Shown here piece after piece: positions 9,699 through 18,210 of a DNA stretch of 64,000 nt. This DNA is from Arthrobacter sp. MYb227. Its GTDB lineage: Bacteria > Actinomycetota > Actinomycetes > Actinomycetales > Micrococcaceae. Position numbers and translations under genes: made by a program. Where the stretch lies: NCBI RefSeq assembly GCF_002975435.1, contig NZ_PCPT01000011.1:41604-105603 (forward strand). The letters run 5' to 3'. Numbering within the stretch: position 1 is the first letter of the stretch; the number at the start of each line of letters is the position of its first letter. The notes beneath the pieces were generated by a model. It was not told where the DNA came from and made no database searches. It saw only the letters and a list, made by a program, of their open reading frames with translations.

Positions 9699-9720
9699 CT
9701 CCGGCCTGCCGGAGCTTTGC
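9699..9720 (+). terminator. Possible weak terminator after the kinase gene
   Basis: CTCCGGC and GCCGGAG form a short GC stem with a tiny loop followed by CTTT. It lies in the 116-base gap between convergent genes. The T-tract is weak. Confidence 0.4.
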
Positions 9721-9752
9721 ACACTCCAGTGAACTGTTGAATCACGCTGAGA

Positions 9753-11039
9753 TCAGGAAGCACTATCTAGCGTTGTCTCGTCCCGACGTGCCTGATCGGC
9801 TACCCGGGTTGAACGCGCCTCAATAAGTTGCCCAAGCTTCAGCGAACGGATTAGCGGAATTAGGAGTGGTACTAACGCGGCTACCAGCAAGATTCCCGAG
9901 AACAAACTCATCATTGCCGTGGTGCTAAATTTTTGGCTGAGCAAGCCAAAAAGTACGTATCCCAACGGCACCGGCAGCAGCTGCCCAAAGGTACTGATCG
10001 AAGACAATCTGGACTGTAAGCTTTCGGGAATTTGTTCTTGAAAGAACGCTGACCAGGACACTATGGAAATATCCAGCGCCACCCCGGCTACCACGGTTGC
10101 TGCGACTATCACCCAGGTTGGTGCCACACAGGCCAGAGCGATCAAAGGCAACGCTTGAGCTGCGAGACACAGCGACACGGTGATACCAATGCGTTGCGGG
10201 CGCACTGCGATGGCGATGACCGAACCCCCAACCATGCCAAAGGCAAAGCCAGCACTGATCATTCCCCAGGCCATGGCACCGCCCAGGGACTCTTGCGAGA
10301 TCACCGGGCCAAAGAGCTGGAATCCCACGAGCCACATCAACACGGTGATTGCCGATTGGGCCACCATGATCACGAACCAACGCCGCGCTGTAAATTCTTT
10401 GAATCCTGCTTTGAACTCGGCGATCGCCGAGGCCTTCGGTTTGAGCGGCTGCGGTGAGTTGATCGCGGCGAGGAAAAACACCGAGATAACAAAGGTTGCC
10501 GAGTTGAAGGCCAATGCCCATCCGGATCCCAGTAGTGCCACCAGCAAACCGCCAAGTGCCGGTCCCAACACCTTGGCAACGTTCAGTGGCAACCGCAGTA
10601 CCGCATTTGCTGCAACGCGCAACGGCGCGGGAACCAACTGAACTATCGACCCCTGCGAAGCAGGTTGAAAGAATGCCGAGGCACAACCGAGCATGAACAC
10701 CGAGGCGGCAAGCATCCAGAGCTCGGCCACGCCGGTGAGAATGAGTATGGCGATCGATAGCTGGACAACGCCCGAAACGCAATTAGCCGCCATCATGACA
10801 CGGTCGCGTCGCACCCTATCCCCCAGCACGCCACCGATCAGCAACAGAAGCACCTGTGGGGCCACATTTAACGCAAGGATCAGTCCTAGCCATTGAGCCC
10901 CGCCTCCGGCGTCGAGTGCGGCGAAGGCCACGGCAATCGGTGCAATAGCAGAGCCGAGCGACGATACAACGCGACCGATCCAGAAACTACGAAACTGCCG
11001 GTGGCGCAAAACTGCTGATGCTTCGTTGATGCTCTTCAT
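9753..11039 (-). CDS. MFS transporter
   Basis: The 428-residue product has about twelve hydrophobic segments, with the MFS A-like loop GDRVRRDRVM between helices 2 and 3 and the early motif WIGRVVSSLGSAIAPIAVAFA. It resembles the MFS_3/enterobactin-exporter-like drug/H+ antiporter subgroup. Substrate is unknown. It is encoded convergently to the kinase gene and alone on its strand until aroG. The putative Shine-Dalgarno (GGGGAG) is eleven bases from the ATG. Confidence 0.8.
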   Translation of the reverse strand: MKSINEASAVLRHRQFRSFWIGRVVSSLGSAIAPIAVAFAALDAGGGAQWLGLILALNVAPQVLLLLIGGVLGDRVRRDRVMMAANCVSGVVQLSIAILILTGVAELWMLAASVFMLGCASAFFQPASQGSIVQLVPAPLRVAANAVLRLPLNVAKVLGPALGGLLVALLGSGWALAFNSATFVISVFFLAAINSPQPLKPKASAIAEFKAGFKEFTARRWFVIMVAQSAITVLMWLVGFQLFGPVISQESLGGAMAWGMISAGFAFGMVGGSVIAIAVRPQRIGITVSLCLAAQALPLIALACVAPTWVIVAATVVAGVALDISIVSWSAFFQEQIPESLQSRLSSISTFGQLLPVPLGYVLFGLLSQKFSTTAMMSLFSGILLVAALVPLLIPLIRSLKLGQLIEARSTRVADQARRDETTLDSAS

Positions 11040-11175
11040 GCGTGGGTCAGACTCCCCTGCCTGGTGTCAGTTCTTCCGCTGGTCCTTAGGCAATTTCTTG
11101 GTGCCGACCCGGGGGGGGTACCCGACACCACTTCCCGTTCTGGCCGCGTCGTGTTCTGGGTCTGGCAACGTGCTT

Positions 11176-11238
11176 AAAAAGTTGAGGCCGGTTTTCTTGA
11201 TCCCCTCACGGGGATGGAGCAAGAAAACCGGCCTCAAC
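11176..11238 (-). terminator. Strong terminator of the DAHP synthase gene
   Basis: Perfect 19-bp arms at 11181-11199 and 11220-11238 enclose a second small hairpin (TCCCC/GGGGA). On the minus strand they are followed by five T. The structure lies 26 bases after the aroG stop and may also work in the plus direction. Confidence 0.85.
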
Positions 11239-11263
11239 TAATTCCGCTATGCGGCTGTGTTAC

Positions 11264-12661
11264 TTAGTTACGCGGACCACGCTTGGCAAGCGCACCGGAA
11301 ACCAGGAATGCCATTTCCAGGGACTGCTTGTGGTTTAGACGCGGGTCGCAGACCGATTCGTAGAGGTCATCGAACTGTTCCTGGCGGATCGGGTCGGCGC
11401 CACCGAGGCACTCTGCCACGTCGTCGCCGGTCATTTCCACGTGCAGGCCACCGGGGAAGGTGCCCAACGAGTCATGAACCTCGAAGAAACCACGAACCTC
11501 ATCCATGACATCGTCGAAGCGGCGCGTCTTATAGCCGTTCTCGGAGGTGACGGTGTTTCCGTGCATGGGGTCGGTGACCCAGAGGACCTGGGCTCCGGAG
11601 GCGGTGACCTTTTCTACAAGGTTTGGCAGCTTCTCGCGGATGTTCTTCGCGCCCATGCGGGTGATGAAGGTCAGACGGCCCGGCTCGCGGTTCGGGTCGA
11701 GCTTCTCGATCAGCGCGAGTGCATCTTCGGCGGTGGTGGTCGGGCCAAGCTTGACGCCGATCGGGTTACGCACGCGCGAGAGGAAGTCCACGTGTGCGCC
11801 GTCGAGCTGTCGGGTACGCTCGCCGATCCACAGGAAGTGGCCGCTGGTGTCGTAAGGCTGCGAGGTGCGTGAGTCGGTGCGGGTCAGCGCACGCTCGTAG
11901 TCAAGCAAAAGTGCCTCGTGGGAGGCGAAGAATTCGGTGCGCTTGAGCGCCTCAAAGTCCGCCCCGCAGGCGTCCATGAACTTCACGGCACGGTCGATTT
12001 CGCCAGCCAGCTGCTCGTAGGCGGTGTGTGCCGGGTTTGCCATGAAACCAGCGTTCCAGGAGTGTACCGAACGCAGATCGGCAAAGCCGCCCTGGGTGAA
12101 CGCGCGGATCAGGTTCAGCGTTGAGGATGAGGTGTTGTAGGCCTCGACCATGCGGCGCGGATCGTGCGCTCGGGATTCGGGGGTAAATTCGTAGCCGTTG
12201 ACGATGTCGCCGCGGAAGGCTGGCAGCGTGATACCGTCGCGGGTCTCATCGTTGGAGGAACGTGGCTTGGCGAACTGCCCCGCCATGCGACCCATCTTGA
12301 CTACCGGCATCGACGAGCCGTAGGTCAGTACCACTGCCATCTGCAAGATGGTCTTCACTCGTGCCGAGATCTTATCTGCGGTTGCCCCGTCAAAGGTTTC
12401 TGCGCAGTCGCCGCCCTGGAGCAGGAAGGCCTTGCCCTGGGCTGCTGCGGCGAGACGCTCACGAAGAATGTCTACCTCACCGGCGAAAACCAGTGGTGGA
12501 CGGGTACCGAGTTCGGTTACGGACTCGGCATAGTTTGGATGTTCACTCCAGGTGGGCTGCTGGGCAATGGGCAGAGTGCGCCAAATATCCAGTTCGGGAT
12601 CGGTAGCGGGACCTGCCGTGGAACGGCCTGGGAATGGGGATGTCGAAGATAGCTGAGTCAC
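11264..12661 (-). CDS. aroG: Class II 3-deoxy-7-phosphoheptulonate (DAHP) synthase
   Basis: This enzyme condenses phosphoenolpyruvate and erythrose-4-phosphate in the first step of the shikimate pathway. The 465-residue length fits the plant-like class II family. Visible family motifs include LLQGGDCAETF (metal-binding Cys), GQFAKPRSS, EAYNTSSSTLNLIRAF, ERTRQLDGAHV, NPIGVKLGP, TDPMHGNT and GLHVEMTGDDVAECLGG. The start is GTG at 12661. A tyrA gene for the later tyrosine branch is encoded at 30604. The gene stands alone and ends in a strong terminator. Confidence 0.95.
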   Translation of the reverse strand: MTQLSSTSPFPGRSTAGPATDPELDIWRTLPIAQQPTWSEHPNYAESVTELGTRPPLVFAGEVDILRERLAAAAQGKAFLLQGGDCAETFDGATADKISARVKTILQMAVVLTYGSSMPVVKMGRMAGQFAKPRSSNDETRDGITLPAFRGDIVNGYEFTPESRAHDPRRMVEAYNTSSSTLNLIRAFTQGGFADLRSVHSWNAGFMANPAHTAYEQLAGEIDRAVKFMDACGADFEALKRTEFFASHEALLLDYERALTRTDSRTSQPYDTSGHFLWIGERTRQLDGAHVDFLSRVRNPIGVKLGPTTTAEDALALIEKLDPNREPGRLTFITRMGAKNIREKLPNLVEKVTASGAQVLWVTDPMHGNTVTSENGYKTRRFDDVMDEVRGFFEVHDSLGTFPGGLHVEMTGDDVAECLGGADPIRQEQFDDLYESVCDPRLNHKQSLEMAFLVSGALAKRGPRN

Positions 12662-12759
12662 CCTCTAAGGGTAGACCGGCCCACGGCTTCATGTGGTATT
12701 TGGTGCGTAACCCAAGGTGCCAAAGCGTTAACAGTTAGCTGTTTTTCCTCGGGCTGGCA

Positions 12760-13467
12760 CTATTTTTTCTTCGGGTTTTCGCGGCGCTCGGCTTCCAACG
12801 CGGCCTTCACACTTGCCGCATAGGTATCCACATATTCCTGCCCTGACAAGCGCATAATCGCGTACATAATCTCATCGGTAACAGAGCGCTGCACGAAGCG
12901 GTCCTCGCTCATTCCCGCATAACGGGAGAAATCCAATGGTTCACCAATAATCAGACCGACGCGGCGGATATTTGGTACGCGTTTTCCGATGGGCTGGACC
13001 TTATCTGTGCCGATCATTGCCACGGGGATGACCGGTACCCCGGCCTCCAGGGCCAGCTTTGCAACACCGAGTTTGCCGCGGTAGAGCCGGCCATCTGGAC
13101 TGCGGGTGCCTTCCGGATATATTCCCAACAGTTGCCCATCGACAAGTGCTTGGGCGCCGGCACCCAATGAGTTGGCGCTTGCCGCACCCCCGGATCGGTC
13201 CATCGGGATCTGGTTGATCATGCGGAAAAACCATGCGGTGACCCGCCCCTTCAGGCCCTTTCCGTTGAAGTAGTCGCTTTTTGCCAAGAAGATGACCGGG
13301 CGATCCACGGCCACCGGAAGGAAGATCGAGTCGGAAACCGAGAGGTGATTACTTGCAAGGATTGCACCACCGGTTTTGGGGATGTGATCGATGCCCTTGA
13401 CCCAGGGACGGAAAAACACGTTCACCAACGGTCCAACGATCAACCGTTTCATGAAGAGGTAAAACAT
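12760..13467 (-). CDS. 1-acyl-sn-glycerol-3-phosphate acyltransferase (PlsC family)
   Basis: The 235-residue protein transfers an acyl chain to lysophosphatidate during phospholipid synthesis at the membrane. The LPLAT blocks are clear: block I SNHLSVSD (the NHx4D motif), a FFRMINQIPMDR block, block III YPEGTRSPDG, and block IV VPVIPVAMIG. GGAAGG lies eight bases before the ATG at 13467. It is transcribed away from the esterase gene at 13659, and the linked FadD15-like gene fits a lipid theme. The exact acceptor specificity cannot be read from sequence. Confidence 0.88.
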   Translation of the reverse strand: MFYLFMKRLIVGPLVNVFFRPWVKGIDHIPKTGGAILASNHLSVSDSIFLPVAVDRPVIFLAKSDYFNGKGLKGRVTAWFFRMINQIPMDRSGGAASANSLGAGAQALVDGQLLGIYPEGTRSPDGRLYRGKLGVAKLALEAGVPVIPVAMIGTDKVQPIGKRVPNIRRVGLIIGEPLDFSRYAGMSEDRFVQRSVTDEIMYAIMRLSGQEYVDTYAASVKAALEAERRENPKKK

Positions 13468-13658
13468 GTGTGGTGTGCCTTCCGGGCCGGAGTTCTTAAT
13501 GCAGTTTATCCGGGCGATGCGCCCGCATGGCTGATCACGCGGTGATTCATTGGTTCTCAGTTACGCTCTAACTGTAGGCAAAACATTGCCAATTCTCATA
13601 CCCCGGTCACTAACGATGGCAGTTTCCTAGGGGTGGTTTACCGCAAGGGAGAGAGAAC

Positions 13659-14429
13659 ATGTCAGCATCCGATTCGGCCAGTTCGAATAGCCTCACACCC
13701 AATGACCCGTTCCACTACCAAGGCACCAATGGTGAGGCGGTACTGGTAATCCACGGGTTTACCGCAGGGCCGGCAAGCATGCTTCCCTGGGCTCAAGCAA
13801 TTGCCGACGCCGGATACACGGTTGATCTGCCGGTACTCCCCGGGCATGTCACCAGCTGGCAGCAGCTAGCCAAGACTCCCTATAGGCAGATCGTTGCTGC
13901 GGTCGAACGTGCTTACGAAGCACTCGCAGCAAAACACACTCGAGTATATGTTGCGGGAATGTCGATGGGCGGAGCCCTTGCATTACACCTTGGCTCGACC
14001 CATGCCCCTGCCGGCCTTGCGCTGATTAACCCGGGGTTGACCATCGCTTCCCCGGTGGCAAAATTTAGCGGTGCACTACGCTTTGTCGTTCCTTCAATTC
14101 CTTCGATCGCCAATGATATTGCCAAGCCGGGCGGCGATGAGCACGCCTATGATCGAACACCAATTGGTGGGGTCCATGAATTACGCAAGTTGTTCAAGGC
14201 CACCATCGCCTCCCTGCCCAAGATCACCTGTCCAATCATTGTTTTCCGATCCGATCAAGACCATGTGGTACCGGAGAGCAGCGTTGAGGCGCTACACAAG
14301 GGTTTGACGCCGGCAGTGGAATTGCGGGTGCGTCGCTTGCCGCGTAGCTATCACGTGGCGACACTTGATTATGAGGCGGAAGAGATTTTTGCCGAGTCCA
14401 TCGAATTTTTCAAAGAAGCTAAGCGGTAA
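13659..14429 (+). CDS. Alpha/beta hydrolase, carboxylesterase/monoacylglycerol lipase type
   Basis: The 256-residue hydrolase has an oxyanion-region motif (VIHGFTAGPAS), the nucleophile elbow GMSMGG, an acid residue in RSDQDHVV, and the catalytic His in SYHVATLD. This pattern and length fit Est30-type carboxylesterases and bacterial monoacylglycerol lipases, which cleave short- to medium-chain esters. A purine-rich site (GGGAGAGAG) precedes the ATG. The small membrane protein gene starts five bases after its stop, so the two are probably co-transcribed. Confidence 0.85.
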   Translation: MSASDSASSNSLTPNDPFHYQGTNGEAVLVIHGFTAGPASMLPWAQAIADAGYTVDLPVLPGHVTSWQQLAKTPYRQIVAAVERAYEALAAKHTRVYVAGMSMGGALALHLGSTHAPAGLALINPGLTIASPVAKFSGALRFVVPSIPSIANDIAKPGGDEHAYDRTPIGGVHELRKLFKATIASLPKITCPIIVFRSDQDHVVPESSVEALHKGLTPAVELRVRRLPRSYHVATLDYEAEEIFAESIEFFKEAKR

Positions 14430-14434
14430 GCACC

Positions 14435-14914
14435 ATGACTAACCAATTTCACGAGCCCGGCGGTTCCGGCGGTTCGGACGACGCGGTCTGGGAAGATCTG
14501 GTGCGCAGGTTAGAGCATGAGCCTACGACTCAACCCGCCCATGAGCTGGAGGCCGACTCAGCTCAGGCTCCAGCGGAACCGACACCCAAAGCCGCACCGG
14601 GCGTGGACCCGACTCTTTTCACGATGCATCCTGCCTTGGGTGGACCACGTGACTATGAGGCTTCCGAGGAACTACTCGAGGATTTCGTCCCGGCAGATCC
14701 TCCAGCCATTGGTTCGGGAAACCCCTTGGTGAATCTTGCCTGGGTAGCCGCGGCCGGTGCCCCACTGGTGCTACTGCTGCTGGCAATTTTTTGGCGTCGC
14801 GCGCCAATGCCCCTGTGGATCGGGCTGTGCGTGTTGGCGCTAGGTGGTGGTGCCTATCTTTTTGCTCGCATGCCACGTCACCGTCATGATAACGATGATG
14901 GTGCGCAAGTCTGA
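14435..14914 (+). CDS. Hypothetical protein with two C-terminal TM helices
   Basis: The 159-residue product has a polar, acidic and Pro/Ala-rich N-terminal two thirds, then two hydrophobic helices at about 103-121 and 126-145 and a short basic tail. No known domain was recognised. The ATG lies five bases after the esterase stop, which supports translation as the second gene of a pair. A membrane role connected to the esterase or the following acyl-CoA synthetase is only a guess. Confidence 0.65.
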   Translation: MTNQFHEPGGSGGSDDAVWEDLVRRLEHEPTTQPAHELEADSAQAPAEPTPKAAPGVDPTLFTMHPALGGPRDYEASEELLEDFVPADPPAIGSGNPLVNLAWVAAAGAPLVLLLLAIFWRRAPMPLWIGLCVLALGGGAYLFARMPRHRHDNDDGAQV

Positions 14915-15045
14915 CCCTCAACACGCGTCCTCGCGCAGTGGACCACTCGCCATGTGCTCGGGCACTTTAGCCCCGAACCAATCAAAGTCTGGTTTCGACC
15001 GTGAGTGGAAAATCCATGTTGCGTAGATCGTATTTTCACCGTAAG

Positions 15046-15059
15046 TTACTACTGAGTAA
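15046..15059. promoter_or_regulatory. Short inverted repeat upstream of the acyl-CoA synthetase gene
   Basis: TTACT and AGTAA are separated by four bases, about 90 bases before the start codon at 15146. The symmetry and position are those of a TetR-type operator for fatty-acid genes, but the regulator is unknown and short repeats arise by chance. Confidence 0.3.
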
Positions 15060-15145
15060 ACAATGTGATTCAAACCACTAAGATGGTGGTAGTGGGACCG
15101 ATCGCAGGCATGCACCCCCCGGACCCGAAAACGAAGGAGCCCCCG

Positions 15146-16960
15146 ATGCAGGAAATTATTGTCCCGCCACTGGTAGAGACGCCACCGCAGACAAACATCA
15201 CAGACCTGCTGTTGCGTCACGCTCGCTCGGCGGCTAATCCCCCACTTCTTTCCAAGCCCGGACCCAACGGGACGTGGGTTGATATGTCGGCCTCGGAGTT
15301 CGCCGATGATGCCTCGGCCATCGCCAAGGGCTTCATTGCCAGCGGCATCGAACTTGGCGGACGCATCGGGCTCATGGCACGTACCCGGTACGAATGGACG
15401 CTCGTCGACTTTGCCATCTGGTTCGCCGGATGCGTCACGGTCCCGGTCTATGAGACGTCCTCCCCCAGCCAGGTCGCCTGGATCTTGGGTGATTCCCATG
15501 CAACTGCGGTAGTTGTTGAGGCGGTGCGCCACGAGAACGTGATACGTCAGGCGGCCCATCAAGAAGGACTCGACGAGCTAAACCACGTGTGGCAGATCGA
15601 TGGCGATGGTCTAGATGCCTTGCGCGAAGCCGGCAAGGGTGTCAGCGACGAGGTTCTGGAGGAGCGTCGTGCGGCCGCCGGTCTCGACTCCCTGGCCACC
15701 ATCATTTACACCTCCGGCACCACCGGGCGTCCCAAGGGCTGCGAACTCACACACTCCAACTTTGTTGAACTCAGCGATAACGCAGCAATGGCACTTCCCG
15801 AATGCGTCTACCCCGGTGCCTCAACGATCATGTTCCTGCCCCTGGCACACGTCTTCGCACGCTACATCTCGGTGCTCAGCGTCGCGGCCGGCGTCAGGGT
15901 CGCACACACCCCAGATGTGAAAAATCTGATGGGCGATCTGCAATCGTTCAAGCCCAACTTCATTCTTGCGGTGCCTCGCGTCTTCGAGAAGGTCTACAAC
16001 TCCTCGATGCTCAAGGCCGAAGACGGCGGCAAGGGCAAGATCTTCCATGCGGGTTCGGATACTGCCATTGCTTACTCCCGTGCGCTGGAAACCGGCAAGG
16101 TCCCGCTGGGCCTCAAACTCAAGCACAAGCTCTTCGACGTCCTGCTCTACTCGAAAATTCGTGAGGCAATGGGCGGCAAGGTTGTCCACGCGGTCTCCGG
16201 TGGCGCCCCGCTGGGCGAACGCTTGGGGCACTTCTTCCACGGTATCGGGCTGACGGTTCTTGAAGGCTACGGCCTGACCGAGACGACCGCGCCGATCACT
16301 GTGAACACCCCGAAGCAGATCAAGATCGGCACCGTGGGACGCCCACTGCCGGGTAATGGTGTGCGGATCGCCGCCGACGGGGAAATCCTTGCCAAGGGCT
16401 TCTGTGTGATGCGTGGTTATTACAACCGCCCGGACCTGACCGAAGAAAACTTTGTTGATGGCTGGTTCCGTACCGGGGATATTGGTGAACTGGATGCCGA
16501 TGGCTTCCTGCGCATCACCGGCCGCAAGAAGGAAATCATCGTCACCGCCAGCGGAAAAAACGTGATTCCGGCAATGCTCGAGGATCAGATCCGTGCCGAC
16601 GCATTAGTTTCCCAGTGCGTGGTGGTGGGCGATGCCCGTCCGTTCATTTCGGCACTGATCACCCTCGACGAGGAGGCACTGCCGGGCTGGCTGGAACGTC
16701 ATCAGCTGCCGGCAGGCACCACGGCCGCACAGGCAGCCACGTTGCCGGAAGTGAACCAGGCAATTCAGGCATTGGTGGAGAAGGCGAATACAAGTGTTTC
16801 GCGCGCCGAGGCCATCAAGGAGTTCCGTATTGTCCCGACCGACTTCACCGAAGAATCCGGGCACCTCACTCCATCGTTGAAGATCAAGCGCGCCCAGGTG
16901 CTCAAGGACTTCGAGGCGGTAGTCGAGGAAATTTATGCAGGAGCCAAGCCACGCGCATAA
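15146..16960 (+). CDS. Long-chain fatty-acid CoA ligase (FadD15-like)
   Basis: The 604-residue AMP-forming enzyme activates fatty acids to acyl-CoA through an acyl-adenylate. Motifs are the P-loop-like IIYTSGTTGRPKG, the A4/A5 region EGYGLTETTAP, GWFRTGDIGELD, and the hinge/A8 block RITGRKKEIIVTASGKNV. The length and the C-terminal domain that lacks the PRSGK-type ending fit the FadD15/eukaryote-like long-chain group. The start at 15146 has AAGGAG six bases upstream; an in-frame ATG 27 codons earlier has no such site. A strong terminator follows at once. Confidence 0.93.
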   Translation: MQEIIVPPLVETPPQTNITDLLLRHARSAANPPLLSKPGPNGTWVDMSASEFADDASAIAKGFIASGIELGGRIGLMARTRYEWTLVDFAIWFAGCVTVPVYETSSPSQVAWILGDSHATAVVVEAVRHENVIRQAAHQEGLDELNHVWQIDGDGLDALREAGKGVSDEVLEERRAAAGLDSLATIIYTSGTTGRPKGCELTHSNFVELSDNAAMALPECVYPGASTIMFLPLAHVFARYISVLSVAAGVRVAHTPDVKNLMGDLQSFKPNFILAVPRVFEKVYNSSMLKAEDGGKGKIFHAGSDTAIAYSRALETGKVPLGLKLKHKLFDVLLYSKIREAMGGKVVHAVSGGAPLGERLGHFFHGIGLTVLEGYGLTETTAPITVNTPKQIKIGTVGRPLPGNGVRIAADGEILAKGFCVMRGYYNRPDLTEENFVDGWFRTGDIGELDADGFLRITGRKKEIIVTASGKNVIPAMLEDQIRADALVSQCVVVGDARPFISALITLDEEALPGWLERHQLPAGTTAAQAATLPEVNQAIQALVEKANTSVSRAEAIKEFRIVPTDFTEESGHLTPSLKIKRAQVLKDFEAVVEEIYAGAKPRA

Positions 16961-16983
16961 TGCGTTGTGACGCGGTCCTCTAG

Positions 16984-17027
16984 GCGGTGGGGGTTGGCAC
17001 CAGTGGGTGCTAACCCCCATCGCTTTG
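16984..17027 (+). terminator. Rho-independent terminator of the acyl-CoA ligase gene
   Basis: An 18-bp stem (two G-T pairs) with a four-base loop ends at 17023 and is followed by TTTG. It lies 23 bases after the stop codon. Confidence 0.8.
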
Positions 17028-17207
17028 TTCATGTCCGGTGCCTCGTTAGTATCGTGTTCACCAAATACACGGAGCACTGCTGCCCGGATCACGCTGATTC
17101 TGGCGCTGGGCAAGTGAACCGCCAGCTGAACTTAAGCTGCTTTTTGGCTGTAACCCGAAGCTAGTGCACCCTGCGGATAGGTGCAGAGAGACTGCCGCAG
17201 TGAACTG

Positions 17208-18029
17208 TCAGGTGAGTTCGAGAATAATATTGAGCTCTTCGACAATCTGGCTCAGCGCATGCCGGGCCGCCCGCCTGGGGGCTCGTTGCACGCTTGTCGG
17301 CAGGCTCAACGCATTATCAAACGGAAGCACTACGACAGGTCGTGGCAAGTCGGCCGGCAGCTGCAAGGCCTGATCGCCCTTGACCACACCGTAATTCACA
17401 ACAAAAATACTGCGCCCCACCAATTTGGTGCGCCCGTTGGCTTCAAGCCAGGATAGTTTTTCGGCGAACTCGGCAGTGACTTCCGGATCCGCGGGTGCCA
17501 CCATGACCAATGCATCACTTTCGCTCAGCGCACCGGCAAAAGCCGCACGCATGAGCCCCGGACCGGCCGCACGGATCGTAAGCCCTTGGTCTTCATAACG
17601 ATGCTCAAGGGCGGCACATAGTGTTGCTAACCCGGCGTCGGGAACCAGCGAGAGAACCGTGACTACCTTGCTTTTGGGAAGTTGTCTCGGTATTTGACCT
17701 GATAAGGCTACAGTTTCCGGGTCAACACGTATCGGCCCAGCATCTTCCGGATCTGCGTTTTCAAGTGTTGGAGTTACTTCGGCGTCTTGTGTAGCGCCCT
17801 GACCTGCGTCGGAAGATTCTTGTGCCGTGTTTTCGACATGTTCGCCAGTACGTGCGTCATCGTCCCGCTGGGTGGTTGCGAGATCGACATGCGGGGAATC
17901 TGCCGCGGCGGGCGGTGAAGATTTTTCCTCGGTGGAGTGCGCGTCGGATGTTCCCGGTTCCACCGGCTCTCCAACCACGGTGCGTTTACCGAAGAGTCGG
18001 GCAAAAAACCCCGCTGAATCCCTGGTCAT
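17208..18029 (-). CDS. MinD/ParA-like protein without a P-loop
   Basis: The 273-residue product has an acidic, Glu/Ala/Thr-rich disordered first half (to about 110) and a folded C-terminal half. The latter reads like the late part of a MinD/EspI-type ATPase: a VVTVLSLVPDAGLATLCAAL strand and helix where a deviant Walker A would be (no GK), DALVMVAPADPE, IFVVNYG and a final RPVVVLPFD block before a basic helix. With no Lys loop it should not bind ATP in the usual way. It lies downstream of pyc on the same strand, separated by a large hairpin. Function is unknown; a septum or secretion adaptor is possible. Confidence 0.6.
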   Translation of the reverse strand: MTRDSAGFFARLFGKRTVVGEPVEPGTSDAHSTEEKSSPPAAADSPHVDLATTQRDDDARTGEHVENTAQESSDAGQGATQDAEVTPTLENADPEDAGPIRVDPETVALSGQIPRQLPKSKVVTVLSLVPDAGLATLCAALEHRYEDQGLTIRAAGPGLMRAAFAGALSESDALVMVAPADPEVTAEFAEKLSWLEANGRTKLVGRSIFVVNYGVVKGDQALQLPADLPRPVVVLPFDNALSLPTSVQRAPRRAARHALSQIVEELNIILELT

Positions 18030-18103
18030 GAACCCATCTCCTAAATGACAGTGGTTACCCCAATGCCGAAGTAAACAAAAAACAAAGCGATGAAACGCAC
18101 CAT

Positions 18104-18159
18104 AACACGGTAGCGAGGTTCAAAGCCCCAAGTGGGGCATCGAACCTCGCTACCGTGTT
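18104..18159 (-). terminator. Large nested hairpin after pyc, probable terminator
   Basis: Perfect 18-bp arms (18104-18121 and 18142-18159) enclose a second hairpin GCCCC/GGGGC at 18125-18138. The structure lies 51 bases beyond the pyc stop and ahead of the MinD-like gene. No T-run abuts the stem on the minus strand, though T-rich sequence follows about 20 bases later, so it may also serve as an RNA-stability element. Confidence 0.6.
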
Positions 18160-18210
18160 AGCTCAAGCAGCATCCGCGGTCAGTGAGCGGTTGCAGAATA
18201 TTTTGCTGTT

